DNA of 64,000 nucleotides from Algoriphagus winogradskyi (GTDB lineage: Bacteria; Bacteroidota; Bacteroidia; Cytophagales; Cyclobacteriaceae): NCBI RefSeq assembly GCF_900182815.1, contig NZ_FXUA01000007.1:124001-188000 (forward strand), given 5' to 3'. The notes under the pieces are model-generated. The model saw only the letters and a program-made list of their open reading frames with translations, was not told where the DNA came from and made no database searches. The position numbers and the translations under genes are program-made. Positions 56,121 to 64,000 of the stretch are shown in pieces; positions within the stretch are counted from its first letter, which is position 1, and each line of letters begins with the position of its first letter.

Positions 56121-57929
56121 TTATTTTTTGCGGGTTGAGTCTGCTGCTTTCATCGCATCTTCCAATTTCTGCTGGAATTTTGATTTCTTTTTATTTACGT
56201 TTTTCGCTTTGCTCTCTTCTACTTTTGCTCTGATTTTTTCGTCATCTACAAATAGCTTGATCAAGGCTTGCTGACCAAATGTAACCATGTTGGAAACGAA
56301 ATAGTAGAAACTTAACCCTGCAGGATAGGAGTTTAGGATAAACATAAACATCACCGGCATGATATAACCCAAGTTTTTCATAGGGCCTGTCGCCGTAGTA
56401 AGTTGGTTGTTAAAGTGCGTGTAAATAATCTGAGACACCGTCATCAATAGCGTGAACATACTCACATGAGATCCATAGAAAGGGATGGTAAACGGAAGTT
56501 TGAAAAACACGTCATAGGTAGAAAGGTCATTAGCCCAGAGGAATGATTCTTGGCGTAGTTCTATCGCATTTGGAAAGAAAAAGAACATAGCAAACAAGAA
56601 GGGCATTTGAAGTACCATAGGCAAACAACCTGAGATAGGACTTACTCCCAACTTAGAGAAGAGCTTCATTTGCTCTTGTTGCATCTTGGTTGCGTCGTCG
56701 CCATACTTTTCTTTCAGTTCGTCTATTTCTGGCTTGATCACACGCATTTTAGCCATACCTATGTAGGATTTATAGGTGAGCGGGAAAAGCGCAAGTTTGA
56801 TCAGAAATACGATGATTATGATGATTACACCGTAGTTGGTAAAGAACTTCTCTAAGAATGCGAACAGATTGACGATAATGTATTTGTTAACCCAGCTGAC
56901 GAAGAAGTAACCCATGTCAACATTGTCCTCAAATCCATCTGTGACCTTCTTGAGCGTATTGTATTGATCTGGTCCGAAATAATAAGTAAATCCAGCTTTA
57001 CCCTCCTGAAGCGGAATGGATAAGCTTGTAGCCATATTACGAACAATGGTACTGTCTGCTTCGGGTGTACTTTGGGTGATTGTGACGCTCTGGAACTCCG
57101 TGTCCGCAATCATTGCTGCAGTAAAGAATCGTTGACTAAAACCTACCCATTTGACAGGTTCAGGAATAGTTTCAGTTTCTAAATCATTACCCGCTCCCAG
57201 GTTATCAAAAGATCCGGAGGTAGTATAATAATTAAGCTGAGCTTGTCTTCTAGATTCCGCAAGATTGCTTTCTTGGGCGATTACTTGGTCTTCCCAATTC
57301 AGCGCTAGGGCGTTTCCGGTAAATACACCTTGATAGCGATCTATTTCAAAAGATTTGTGTACTTGGTAGCTGCCATCGGCAAGAGTGTAAGTTTGGATGA
57401 TTTGTCCACTTTCTGTCCCTGCCTTAAGGGTTAGGGTTTGGATCGTTTTCCCGTCTTCATCTAGGCTGCTATTTACAGTAGGAGTGAAATAAAGATCATT
57501 CAGATCTATTGGTCCATTCTTGCTTTCAATGATGAAATCCATTTTAGAACTTTCTTCATTGAAAAGCTCCAACGGCTCCATTTTCCAGCTTTTGTACTCC
57601 TTTAGAATTACCTTTGTGACTTGCGCTCCTTTAGATGAAATTTCAACCTGGATAAGATCGTTTTCAAGAGTAAGAGTCTCTTCTTCTCCTACTGTAATAC
57701 TTGCTAGTGCTCCGTATTTTGCTAGTCTTGCTGCATCCAGAATGCTATCACTTTCAGAAATAGTCTCTGTTATTGCTGGTTGGTTTGCTCCATTTGATTG
57801 AATCGATTCTGATTGAGTAGTAGTGGCTGTTTCCACTTCAGGTATCTCAGGCGTACTCGCAAAGAAAAACGAATAGACAAGGATAACCGCTGCAAAAAGA
57901 ATCAAACCAGTTGCTTGATTTCTGTCCAT
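56121..57929 (-). CDS. yidC: Membrane protein insertase YidC
   Basis: 602 residues. N-terminal helix (ATGLILFAAVILVYSFFFA), a large periplasmic beta-sandwich domain (about 60-340), then the Oxa1 core with five helices (NYGVIIIIIVFLIKLALFPLTYKSY, QMPFLFAMFFFFPNAIEL, NLGYIMPVMFMFILNSYPAGLSFYY), the cytoplasmic hairpin (MRVIKPEIDELKEKYGDDATKMQQE) and a basic C-terminal tail. It inserts membrane proteins with or without SecYEG. It lies 41 bases after pyrG in the same direction, a pairing common in Bacteroidota. Confidence 0.96.
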   Translation of the reverse strand: MDRNQATGLILFAAVILVYSFFFASTPEIPEVETATTTQSESIQSNGANQPAITETISESDSILDAARLAKYGALASITVGEEETLTLENDLIQVEISSKGAQVTKVILKEYKSWKMEPLELFNEESSKMDFIIESKNGPIDLNDLYFTPTVNSSLDEDGKTIQTLTLKAGTESGQIIQTYTLADGSYQVHKSFEIDRYQGVFTGNALALNWEDQVIAQESNLAESRRQAQLNYYTTSGSFDNLGAGNDLETETIPEPVKWVGFSQRFFTAAMIADTEFQSVTITQSTPEADSTIVRNMATSLSIPLQEGKAGFTYYFGPDQYNTLKKVTDGFEDNVDMGYFFVSWVNKYIIVNLFAFLEKFFTNYGVIIIIIVFLIKLALFPLTYKSYIGMAKMRVIKPEIDELKEKYGDDATKMQQEQMKLFSKLGVSPISGCLPMVLQMPFLFAMFFFFPNAIELRQESFLWANDLSTYDVFFKLPFTIPFYGSHVSMFTLLMTVSQIIYTHFNNQLTTATGPMKNLGYIMPVMFMFILNSYPAGLSFYYFVSNMVTFGQQALIKLFVDDEKIRAKVEESKAKNVNKKKSKFQQKLEDAMKAADSTRKK

Positions 57930-57970
57930 AAAGATTAATCGTAGTCCCGAAAATAAAGCTTCGGGGGGTT

Positions 57971-59587
57971 TTATTTAATTTTTTTGTCGACAGCCGACTG
58001 AATGAATCTCACAAAGAGAGGCTGCGGGGTTAATACTGTGCTTTTATATTCTGGGTGGAACTGAACTCCAACAAACCAAGGATGGCTCTTGATTTCCACA
58101 ATTTCTACCAAACCTGTTTCAGGATTTTTACCAGTGGCAATCATGCCATTGCTTTCCATTAAATTCAGGTACTCATTGTTGAACTCATATCTATGGCGAT
58201 GTCTCTCCTGAATTTTTGATTTTCCATAAGCCTGGTAAGCCTTACTTCCTTTTTTGAGGTCGCAAGCATACGAACCAAGACGCATAGTTCCGCCCATTTG
58301 ATCAATATTTTTTTGCTCTTCCATTAATCCAATTACTGGATTGCTCGTATTTGGGTCCATTTCAGTGCTGTTGGCGTCTTTCAGATTAAGTACGTTTCTA
58401 GCAAATTCAATCACCGCTACCTGCATGCCTAGACAAATCCCAAGGAATGGGATGTTGTTTTCTCGGGCATATTTTACAGTCTCAATTTTCCCTTCAAAAC
58501 CTCGCTCACCAAATCCTGGTGCAACTACAATTCCATCCAAATCAGTCAGCTTTTGAAGGATGTTATCTTGATTTAACTCTTCCGATGAAATCAACCGAAG
58601 GTTTACATCGCACTCAATAGATGCGCCTGCGTGTGTAAAGGATTCGATAATGGATTTATATGCATCAGGTAATGATACATATTTGCCTACTATTCCAATG
58701 GTCACTTCTTGCGTAGGATTTTTAAGCTTGCCTAGGAAATCTTTCCAGTTCTCCAAGTCGGTGTTTTCTTTGGAAGAAAGCTTAAGTTTCGTCATTACGC
58801 GCTCATCCAACTTTTCCTTTTTCATTAACAATGGAACGTCGTAAATAGAGTCGGCATCCATTGCTTCTATCACATTATTCAATTGAACGTTGCAGAATAA
58901 CGCCAGCTTCTTTTTCACATCAGAAGGCAAATGGTGTTCTGTACGGCAAACTAAGATGTCAGGTTGAATACCGGCTTCTAATAGTTGTTTGACAGAGTGT
59001 TGCGTTGGCTTAGTTTTTAATTCCTTCGCAGCTTTGAGGTATGGGATTAGCGTTAAGTGGATTACTAAGAAATTATTAGGTCCTAGATCCCATTTCGCCT
59101 GTCTAACGGCTTCAATGAAAGGGAGAGATTCAATATCGCCTACGCATCCACCAATTTCAGTAATTACAACGTCAAATTTTCCGTCTTCACCTAGTTTATA
59201 AAAATTCGCCTTGATTTCATCGGTAATATGTGGGATGACCTGTACTGTCTTACCTAAGAATTCTCCTTTGCGCTCCTTGGTGATCACATTGTTGTAGATC
59301 CTTCCTGTTGTAATATTATTGTCTTGAGAGGTGGGTATATTCAAAAATCGTTCGTAATGCCCAAGATCTAGATCTGTCTCAGCTCCGTCATCTGTCACAT
59401 AGCATTCGCCATGTTCATAGGGGTTCAGAGTTCCTGGATCGATGTTCAGGTACGGGTCGAATTTTTGGATGGTTACCTTGAAGCCTCTGGCTTGTAGCAA
59501 CTTGCCTAGTGAAGCTGCGATAATGCCTTTGCCAAGAGAGGAAGTAACGCCTCCGGTAATAAAGATGTATTTGGTGCTTGAAGCCAT
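57971..59587 (-). CDS. pyrG: CTP synthase
   Basis: 538 residues from the ATG at 59587 ([20 protein letters not shown]); a frame extending to 59731 adds 48 residues not seen in the family and is rejected. The synthetase domain (about 1-270) has the P-loop-like [20 protein letters not shown] and [13 protein letters not shown]. The class I amidotransferase domain (about 295-538) has the nucleophile in [15 protein letters not shown] and the His/Glu pair in [12 protein letters not shown]. It makes CTP from UTP and glutamine. Two stretches match the usual length and order. Confidence 0.97.
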   Translation of the reverse strand: MASSTKYIFITGGVTSSLGKGIIAASLGKLLQARGFKVTIQKFDPYLNIDPGTLNPYEHGECYVTDDGAETDLDLGHYERFLNIPTSQDNNITTGRIYNNVITKERKGEFLGKTVQVIPHITDEIKANFYKLGEDGKFDVVITEIGGCVGDIESLPFIEAVRQAKWDLGPNNFLVIHLTLIPYLKAAKELKTKPTQHSVKQLLEAGIQPDILVCRTEHHLPSDVKKKLALFCNVQLNNVIEAMDADSIYDVPLLMKKEKLDERVMTKLKLSSKENTDLENWKDFLGKLKNPTQEVTIGIVGKYVSLPDAYKSIIESFTHAGASIECDVNLRLISSEELNQDNILQKLTDLDGIVVAPGFGERGFEGKIETVKYARENNIPFLGICLGMQVAVIEFARNVLNLKDANSTEMDPNTSNPVIGLMEEQKNIDQMGGTMRLGSYACDLKKGSKAYQAYGKSKIQERHRHRYEFNNEYLNLMESNGMIATGKNPETGLVEIVEIKSHPWFVGVQFHPEYKSTVLTPQPLFVRFIQSAVDKKIK

Positions 59588-59815
59588 AAGAATGGGGGAG
59601 GATGGAAATTTGATTGGATTCTTATGGGGCTCAAAATTATGGAAAAATTCCCGATTAATGGCTTTTTGAAGTTTAAATAGATCACTTTTCTCGAATTTAT
59701 TGGGGTTTAATGAGAAAACACACCGTGACAATACATGTCAATTTTTATTGTTTGGGTTCTCTGAAAAAAGCAAGTATTATTTTGTGGCAACGTGTTTAAG
59801 TATTGGGCTTTTGTA

Positions 59816-60055
59816 ATGTCATTCCGTGATAATCATTTTAAATCCATTAACCAGATTAATTCTATATCCAAAGAAATTACTCTAGTAGGTCGAATCAGTA
59901 AGGAGCGAAAAGGAAGTGCTTTTTAGATACAACTAGATGATAACGAGTTTCTTATGATTAATCGTGTAGCTTTATATAATACTATAAGGTGGATTATGTT
60001 TGAATCAAACCATGATGTTTTAAACTCGGTTACTACACTTATTGATGTGCTTTAA
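59816..60055 (+). pseudogene. Stop-interrupted small reading frame
   Basis: From ATG 59816 a frame reads 36 residues (MSFRDNHFKSINQINSISKE ... ERKGSAF), hits TAG at 59924-59926, then stays open for 42 more residues (IQLDDNEFLMINRVALYNTI ... LIDVL) to TAA at 60053. The two halves have matching hydrophilic, Asn-rich composition, so an 80-codon gene with one amber stop is likelier than chance. No homology recognised. It lies in a gene-poor 1-kb region. Confidence 0.35.
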
Positions 60056-60747
60056 ATAGATTGGTAAAAAGTAATGTGCTAATTGCCGAATCAAAAGTAT
60101 GCAGAAGATGCGCTTTGAGAAATTAGTGTCAATTGTCCATCCTTGCGAGTTGTATTAATTATTAAGTTCATCCAAAGTTATATGGATGACAGTAATAAAT
60201 TGTTGCCTTAATATGAAATATTATGGTGTGCTTTTATCCGGTTTTTTTGTTGAGTGTAAAGGTGAAGACAAAAAGCTGAATGAAGAGATAGAAGGAGTAT
60301 CCAATTTGAAAAATAATAGCGATAGGATTACGTTTTTTTTCTCTAAGTAATGATTAAATAACTCGTTATTCCTATATAAAATCTCAAGCTTCTCTATCCG
60401 AAATTGAAGGTGGTGCTGAGTACATTCAAGAAGGAGGGAGGCTTTGTTTACTAAATTTCATGAACTAATAGATTCCCTTGTGAATGAAATAAATATTAAA
60501 ATGTATAGTACCAACCCTCCTAATTGTTCGTTATAAAAACAATATAACAGTGCTGTTTTTCAAAATTTTAATTCGTTTAGATTGGTGCAAAAAAGGATGT
60601 GTGATTTTAAGCAGAGCTAATTTCTGGCGGTTAAAAGATTCTTATATGTTAAAAAATCTATTTATTTCTGCATAAAACAATAGAAAGTATGATATTTATT
60701 TATATTGCGTACGGTTTGTAATTAATGATTATTAACAGAAAAAAAAT
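60056..60747. other. 690-base AT-rich gene-poor stretch
   Basis: No convincing gene. A 45-residue open frame (60213-60350, beginning MKYYGVLLSGFFVECKGED) and a few shorter ones could be decayed coding sequence. Composition is richer in A and T than the flanks, as in accessory DNA. Confidence 0.4.
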
Positions 60748-61152
60748 ATGAGAGATTTAATCAAAGAAGCTATTGCTGACCTGAAAAAAGGCGATGGATT
60801 TATTTATGTAACATCTGACGGAAGTAAGATTGATTTACATGAGGCTGCTTCTAAGGGTATTGCAGTGACTCCTGTAAACCCGAAGGATCAAGTAATTAAG
60901 AAATTAGAAGCTGCTGGTCTTTATTTAAATGATGGCAGATTCCTAAATGAATTGAACGAATTGATATCATTAGTGACTGGTAATAGTACTGCTAGTAAAA
61001 CTTCTAAAAGAAGATCATTCACTGATGCTGAAAAAAGTAAAATAGTTGAAGAGTGGAAAAAGGTAGAGGCTGCTGGTAAAAAAACTAAGGCGGCATTTGC
61101 TAGAGAAATTGGAGTAGGATATCAGACATTTATCAACTGGTTGAGAAGTTAA
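60748..61152 (+). CDS. Small protein with C-terminal transposase-like helix-turn-helix
   Basis: 134 residues. The N-terminal half (about 1-75) has an amphipathic helix and a short beta pair (GFIYVTSDGSKIDLHEAASKG), family unknown. After a Ser/Thr/Lys linker, the C-terminal ~50 residues form a helix-turn-helix like that of transposase OrfA proteins (RSFTDAEKSKIVEEWKKVE, AFAREIGVGYQTFINWLRS). No transposase catalytic gene is near. It is monocistronic, with its own strong terminator. It could be a domesticated or regulatory DNA-binding protein. Confidence 0.6.
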   Translation: MRDLIKEAIADLKKGDGFIYVTSDGSKIDLHEAASKGIAVTPVNPKDQVIKKLEAAGLYLNDGRFLNELNELISLVTGNSTASKTSKRRSFTDAEKSKIVEEWKKVEAAGKKTKAAFAREIGVGYQTFINWLRS

Positions 61153-61166
61153 TTCACATTCAATAC

Positions 61167-61199
61167 AAAAAAAGGACAGCTCTTGGGCTGTCCTTTTTT
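61167..61199 (+). terminator. Intrinsic terminator
   Basis: AAAAAAGGACAGC pairs with GCTGTCCTTTTTT around a short loop, ending in a T-run. It follows the helix-turn-helix gene by 14 bases. Confidence 0.92.
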
Positions 61200-61415
61200 C
61201 GTTATACCTGTTAGGTTATAAAATATGATTCTCCGCAATGATGCCAGACACCTTAATTTCTGCGCTTATCAGGTAGGCAAACCGATACTTCGGATACGAA
61301 GTAGAAGTGACGAGGACTCACGCAGTGGCGGGACAGGCTGAAGTAGCCTCAATTCTTAATTTTAATATATCTTATTGCCTTTGCCACCTTACTGGTATAA
61401 AAGTGGATATGCCTA
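61200..61415. other. Intergenic stretch with structured patch
   Basis: No gene. ACTTCG-GATA-CGAAGT (61287-61302) and AGGCT-GAAGT-AGCCT (about 61335-61349) are hairpins inside a GC-richer patch of about 75 bases. It may be a repeat or remnant; I see no second copy in the window. Confidence 0.35.
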
Positions 61416-61823
61416 TTATGAAATTTTCCACTTTCGTAAGTTTGTAATGATTGTAAAAATAGCCAGAATAATAAATCCTACTAAAGACTGCATTACGATT
61501 GGTGATAAATTAATCACAGGTAGAGAGATTTTAGGTAGTGAAAATGCCATTTCGGGAAATTTCATCTCTGGTAGTTGACTAAACAAAGAATTTGCTTCGC
61601 TGCCATTAGGAACAAATAAAAAGACCGCAATAAATAATGTTATCAAGGTCGTTCCTATAATCTTCCATGCTACAGAAGAAATAACTGGCTTATAGACTGA
61701 TATTGAGGGGTTTGGTTTTATTTTTTTCAATATAGATTTATGAAAACCTTTCGAAGGAGAAACTGTCCCCAACTCTGTGATAAATTGTCGAATATAAATT
61801 TCTTCCTGTTCTTGTTTTTTCAT
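61416..61823 (-). CDS. Probable anti-sigma partner of the ECF sigma factor
   Basis: 135 residues from the ATG at 61823 (MKKQEQEEIYIRQFI); an upstream ATG at 61865 adds 14 less family-like residues. A cytoplasmic N-terminal part of about 55 residues with a possible sigma-binding helix, one membrane helix (WKIIGTTLITLFIAVFLFV), a proline-rich outer part (PEMKFPEMAFSLPKISLP) and a second hydrophobic C-terminal helix. It lacks the ZAS zinc motif. The position right after the sigma gene is the main argument for an anti-sigma role. Confidence 0.55.
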   Translation of the reverse strand: MKKQEQEEIYIRQFITELGTVSPSKGFHKSILKKIKPNPSISVYKPVISSVAWKIIGTTLITLFIAVFLFVPNGSEANSLFSQLPEMKFPEMAFSLPKISLPVINLSPIVMQSLVGFIILAIFTIITNLRKWKIS

Positions 61824-61929
61824 AGACTCATTTTTTTTAAATTCATTTTGTGCTGTTCGAGTCAAGATATTTTTGCAAATACCTACTTGTGTTCCTACTT
61901 AAATGCTAACTAGCTAAGTTTGGCTTGAT

Positions 61930-62505
61930 TTATAGCAAATGAATTAATTCATTATTAGTTATTTTTTGGAGGGATAATAAAAGACTTTTTCTTCCTCTGT
62001 GTAATAGGATTTTGACATGTGAGCTTGTCAAGCCCATTATTTCTTCAATTTCTCTTATGCTTTGTTCTTCCAAATAAAACAAAGTAAGGGCAGCTGATTC
62101 TGCTGGTTTCATAGTATCCAAGCCTCGTTTTATTACATCTTTTCTTTCAACCAATTGAAGCGACTTTAATCCATCCAAATAGTCTTTTGAATTACTTTCC
62201 ATTTCCTCAACCTCATCCAATTGGACAGTATAATTCTTGGATTTCCTCAACCTTCCTAATGCTTCATTATATACAATTGTATAGAGCCAAGTAGTAAATT
62301 TTGATTTTCCTTCAAATGTTTTCAAGGAATGATACGCTTTCATGAAGGCATCTTGACTCGCTTCCTCGGCTTCTTCCTTGTTTTTTAGAATTCTCATTGC
62401 CAAAGTGAATACATATTTCTCATGCTTTTGGATCAATTGTCCATAAGCATTCATATTACCCCGTAATGTTCTTTCTATATATAGCTGGTCTTCCTGGAAT
62501 CGCAT
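61930..62505 (-). CDS. ECF-family RNA polymerase sigma factor
   Basis: 191 residues from the chosen ATG at 62505 (MRFQEDQLYIERTLRGNM); the longer frame to 62604 has an unlike N-terminus. Region 2 (about 15-85: QKHEKYVFTLAMRILKNKEEAEEASQDAFMKAYHSLKTFEGKSKFTTWLYTIVYNEAL in outline) and region 4 (about 125-180: SAALTLFYLEEQSIREIEEIMGLTSSHVKILLHRGRKSL in outline) are both present with a short linker. It probably answers an envelope or outer signal with the downstream membrane protein. A divergent DUF6249 gene starts 105 bases away. Confidence 0.92.
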   Translation of the reverse strand: MRFQEDQLYIERTLRGNMNAYGQLIQKHEKYVFTLAMRILKNKEEAEEASQDAFMKAYHSLKTFEGKSKFTTWLYTIVYNEALGRLRKSKNYTVQLDEVEEMESNSKDYLDGLKSLQLVERKDVIKRGLDTMKPAESAALTLFYLEEQSIREIEEIMGLTSSHVKILLHRGRKSLLLSLQKITNNELIHLL

Positions 62506-62609
62506 TTTTACATTGGATGCATTAACCTGAAAAAAAGTTACAGTTTTTTCATTGGACTTGTAACCTTTTCCAATGCTACCCACATCATAGAAGAAAAAAC
62601 ACATAGCAT

Positions 62610-62951
62610 ATGGCAGATACCATCTTAGTAACCCTGATTATTTTCTCTTGTATTTTCGGCGTCATCTTTATTTTCTTGACCACCCGCAACAAGGAAAGGC
62701 TAGCACTGATAGAAAACGGTGCGGATGCAAAGCTCTTTAACTCTGGTAAAAAGTATGGCTTTGGTCAATTTATATTGAATTTGGCGCTTCTAGCAATAGG
62801 GGTAGGAGTTGGAGTGTTAGTAGGAGCACTATTCAATAATTTCGGAATCGAAGAAGGAATCGCATTTACTTCTTGCATTTTTATTTTCGGAGGTATAGGC
62901 TTGATGTCAAGTTTTTTCATGAACCGAAAACTTGATAAGGAGGAGAAATAA
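62610..62951 (+). CDS. DUF6249-type membrane protein
   Basis: 113 residues with three membrane helices: ILVTLIIFSCIFGVIFIFLTTR, FILNLALLAIGVGVGVLVGALF and AFTSCIFIFGGIGLMSSFFM, and a short KERLALIENGADAKLF loop that is typical of this small Bacteroidota family. Function unknown. It diverges from the ECF sigma gene and is a likely target of it. It ends at a terminator. Confidence 0.75.
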   Translation: MADTILVTLIIFSCIFGVIFIFLTTRNKERLALIENGADAKLFNSGKKYGFGQFILNLALLAIGVGVGVLVGALFNNFGIEEGIAFTSCIFIFGGIGLMSSFFMNRKLDKEEK

Positions 62952-62973
62952 GACCTCATTAAATTCTTTTCAT

Positions 62974-63005
62974 AAACCTTCCTTTTTCAGGGAAGGTTTT
63001 TTTTG
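62974..63005 (+). terminator. Intrinsic terminator
   Basis: AAACCTTCC (62974-62982) pairs with GGAAGGTTT (62991-62999) around an 8-base loop, followed by a T-run. It ends the DUF6249 gene and shows that the next gene begins after it. Confidence 0.88.
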
Positions 63006-63066
63006 GTTTTACCCCAAAACAGCTTCCTCTCAAAATTCTGATTATTTTTGTGAAAAAATAATCAAT

Positions 63067-63537
63067 TTGGATCACGCACAATTACTATCAGCTTTTAGAG
63101 AAAAAGGTTTTCTTCACCTGAAAGAAGGAAACGGGAAAGTAATCACCCTAATGAAACCAGAGCTTTGGAAACCTGAAATGGGTGAAGACTGGACATTTTT
63201 ACTTTTTGATTTATTCCAGATCCGCACCATTTGTGAGCCATTCTCAGAGGTTTCATTGGATATCGTAGAATATGCAAACAAGCCAACGGTATATCATAGT
63301 CCTGCGAATCGTATTATTAAAAATGGACCTATTGTGAATGGAGTGCTAAAATTCAGTCTCATTTTAGAGCCAAACTGGAACAAATTATTATTTCAAATTT
63401 CCCAGCCAGTTCTTGTGAATTTGAACTCCAAGGAAATGTCTGGCCAACAAACACCTTTATTATTTCCACTGCTGAGTCCAAGTACAAAAGAAATGTATTT
63501 AGGCCCCGATGGGGATGTTAAAATTATTAAAGGATGA
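63067..63537 (+). CDS. Unknown protein, weakly Sua5/YrdC-like
   Basis: 156 residues from TTG 63067, the only plausible start after the terminator; the frame extends back to 62932 through the hairpin, which argues against that part being translated. The first ATG in frame lies 28 codons in. Segments such as WTFLLFDLFQIRTICEPFSE and KFSLILEPNWNKLLFQISQ vaguely recall threonylcarbamoyl-AMP synthase, but key ligands are not clear, so I leave it unassigned. Its end overlaps the CCA enzyme start by four bases (ATGA). Confidence 0.5.
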   Translation: MDHAQLLSAFREKGFLHLKEGNGKVITLMKPELWKPEMGEDWTFLLFDLFQIRTICEPFSEVSLDIVEYANKPTVYHSPANRIIKNGPIVNGVLKFSLILEPNWNKLLFQISQPVLVNLNSKEMSGQQTPLLFPLLSPSTKEMYLGPDGDVKIIKG

Positions 63538-64000
63538 ATTTCAAATCGCATCTTGACAAATTCGAAGTCTTCGATAAAGTAGCAAAAGCTGCTTCTAATC
63601 TGGGGTTGGAAACTTACGTGGTAGGCGGCTATGTAAGAGATTTGATTTTGAAAAGAGAAAAAGATGGGCTGAAGGATATTGATTTTACCTGTGTGGGTAG
63701 CGGAATTGAGCTTGCAAAAGAAGTAGCCAAACAATACGATGAACATGTGCCACTTTCTGTTTTTAAGAATTTTGGTACCGCCATGCTTAAGCTCGATAAT
63801 TGGGAATTGGAATTTGTAGGAGCTAGAAAGGAATCCTATAGATCGGATTCAAGAAAACCAATTGTCGAATCGGGGACACTTCAGGAAGATTTAGAAAGGC
63901 GGGATTTTACGATTAACGCAATGGCTATTTCTTTAAATAATAAAGATTACGGCAATTTGTTAGATCCGTTTGATGGGCTTTCTGATATCAAAAAGAAATT
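63534..64000 (+). CDS. cca: CCA tRNA nucleotidyltransferase, N-terminal part
   Basis: Starts at ATG 63534 and runs off the window after about 155 codons. The class II nucleotidyltransferase head shows ETYVVGGYVRDLIL, the metal-binding DIDFTCVG, the RRDFTINAMAI motif and LLDPFDGLSDIK. The enzyme adds or repairs the CCA end of tRNA, needed here since neither tRNA gene in the window encodes CCA. It overlaps the preceding gene by four bases. Confidence 0.95.
   Translation, partial: MNFKSHLDKFEVFDKVAKAASNLGLETYVVGGYVRDLILKREKDGLKDIDFTCVGSGIELAKEVAKQYDEHVPLSVFKNFGTAMLKLDNWELEFVGARKESYRSDSRKPIVESGTLQEDLERRDFTINAMAISLNNKDYGNLLDPFDGLSDIKKK

Noticed and set aside
59588-59731. 48-residue N-terminal extension of pyrG
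   Set aside because: CTP synthases begin at the [13 protein letters not shown]-type start; the extension has no conserved sequence.

Overview
The window reads as a stretch of a Bacteroidota chromosome, most likely order Cytophagales and close to Algoriphagus/Cyclobacteriaceae. That placement rests on protein style and synteny recalled from the group, not on a search. The supporting signs are: promoters of the Bacteroidota type (TTTG, 19-21 bases, TAnnTTTG) upstream of several genes; almost no Shine-Dalgarno sequences; many small outer-membrane beta-barrel proteins; a TamL lipoprotein next to TamB; a UMF1-type transporter; DUF4153, CbpA/CbpM and LytS/LytTR pairs. Base composition is AT-rich and even. 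There are no rRNA genes, CRISPR arrays or intact insertion sequences. Most of the window is ordinary core chromosome.

Layout. 1-4.3 kb: the end of carA, eno with a strong terminator, then a divisome-type FtsB/DivIC protein, a barrel protein and the cysteine pathway pair epsC-cysM. 4.4-9.6 kb: a PNPOx-fold protein with a textbook promoter, then leftward genes: an NagX-like membrane protein, a gene remnant, a methyltransferase, a VOC protein, DinB and the cbpA-cbpM chaperone pair. 9.7-21.1 kb: leftward DUF4153 protein, tamB-tamL, a purple-acid-phosphatase-like enzyme and a membrane protein. 21.2-25.8 kb: a probable iron-uptake unit (TonB receptor plus PepSY reductase-like protein) behind two palindromic operator sites woven into its promoter, with a third site before a small cysteine-containing protein, followed by a candidate structured RNA element. 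26-30.6 kb: a cation/proton antiporter, two unknown envelope proteins, an unknown cytoplasmic protein, a Crp-like regulator and a barrel protein.

30.6-37.6 kb: ruvC facing a tight rightward seven-gene operon (glycosyltransferase, small protein, GAF-PP2C phosphatase, NodB deacetylase, second glycosyltransferase, tatD, asparaginase) with ATGA overlaps, then tRNA-Ser(GGA). 37.8-44.3 kb: a sulfide:quinone oxidoreductase-like gene broken by one missing base, an unknown exported protein, a LytS/LytTR two-component pair and a GH30 glycosidase. 44.4-50.9 kb: exbB, a small unknown membrane protein and two exbD genes, then a UMF1 transporter, the NAD(P)HX repair enzyme and an MFS transporter. 50.9-59.6 kb: asnS, rpoN, a membrane protein, a barrel protein, tRNA-Arg(ACG), a small lipoprotein, and the yidC-pyrG pair. 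59.7-61.4 kb is a gene-poor accessory pocket with a stop-interrupted reading frame, an orphan HTH protein and structured non-coding sequence. 61.4-64 kb: an ECF sigma factor with a probable anti-sigma partner, a DUF6249 protein, a short unknown protein, and the start of the CCA-adding enzyme.

No clearly new multi-gene system stands out. The best leads are the interleaved operator/promoter of the iron locus with its outlying third site, the multi-branched element at 25.7 kb, the frameshifted SQR with an FNR-like palindrome in front, the apparent ATT start of tamB, and the seven-gene envelope operon with an unpartnered phosphatase.
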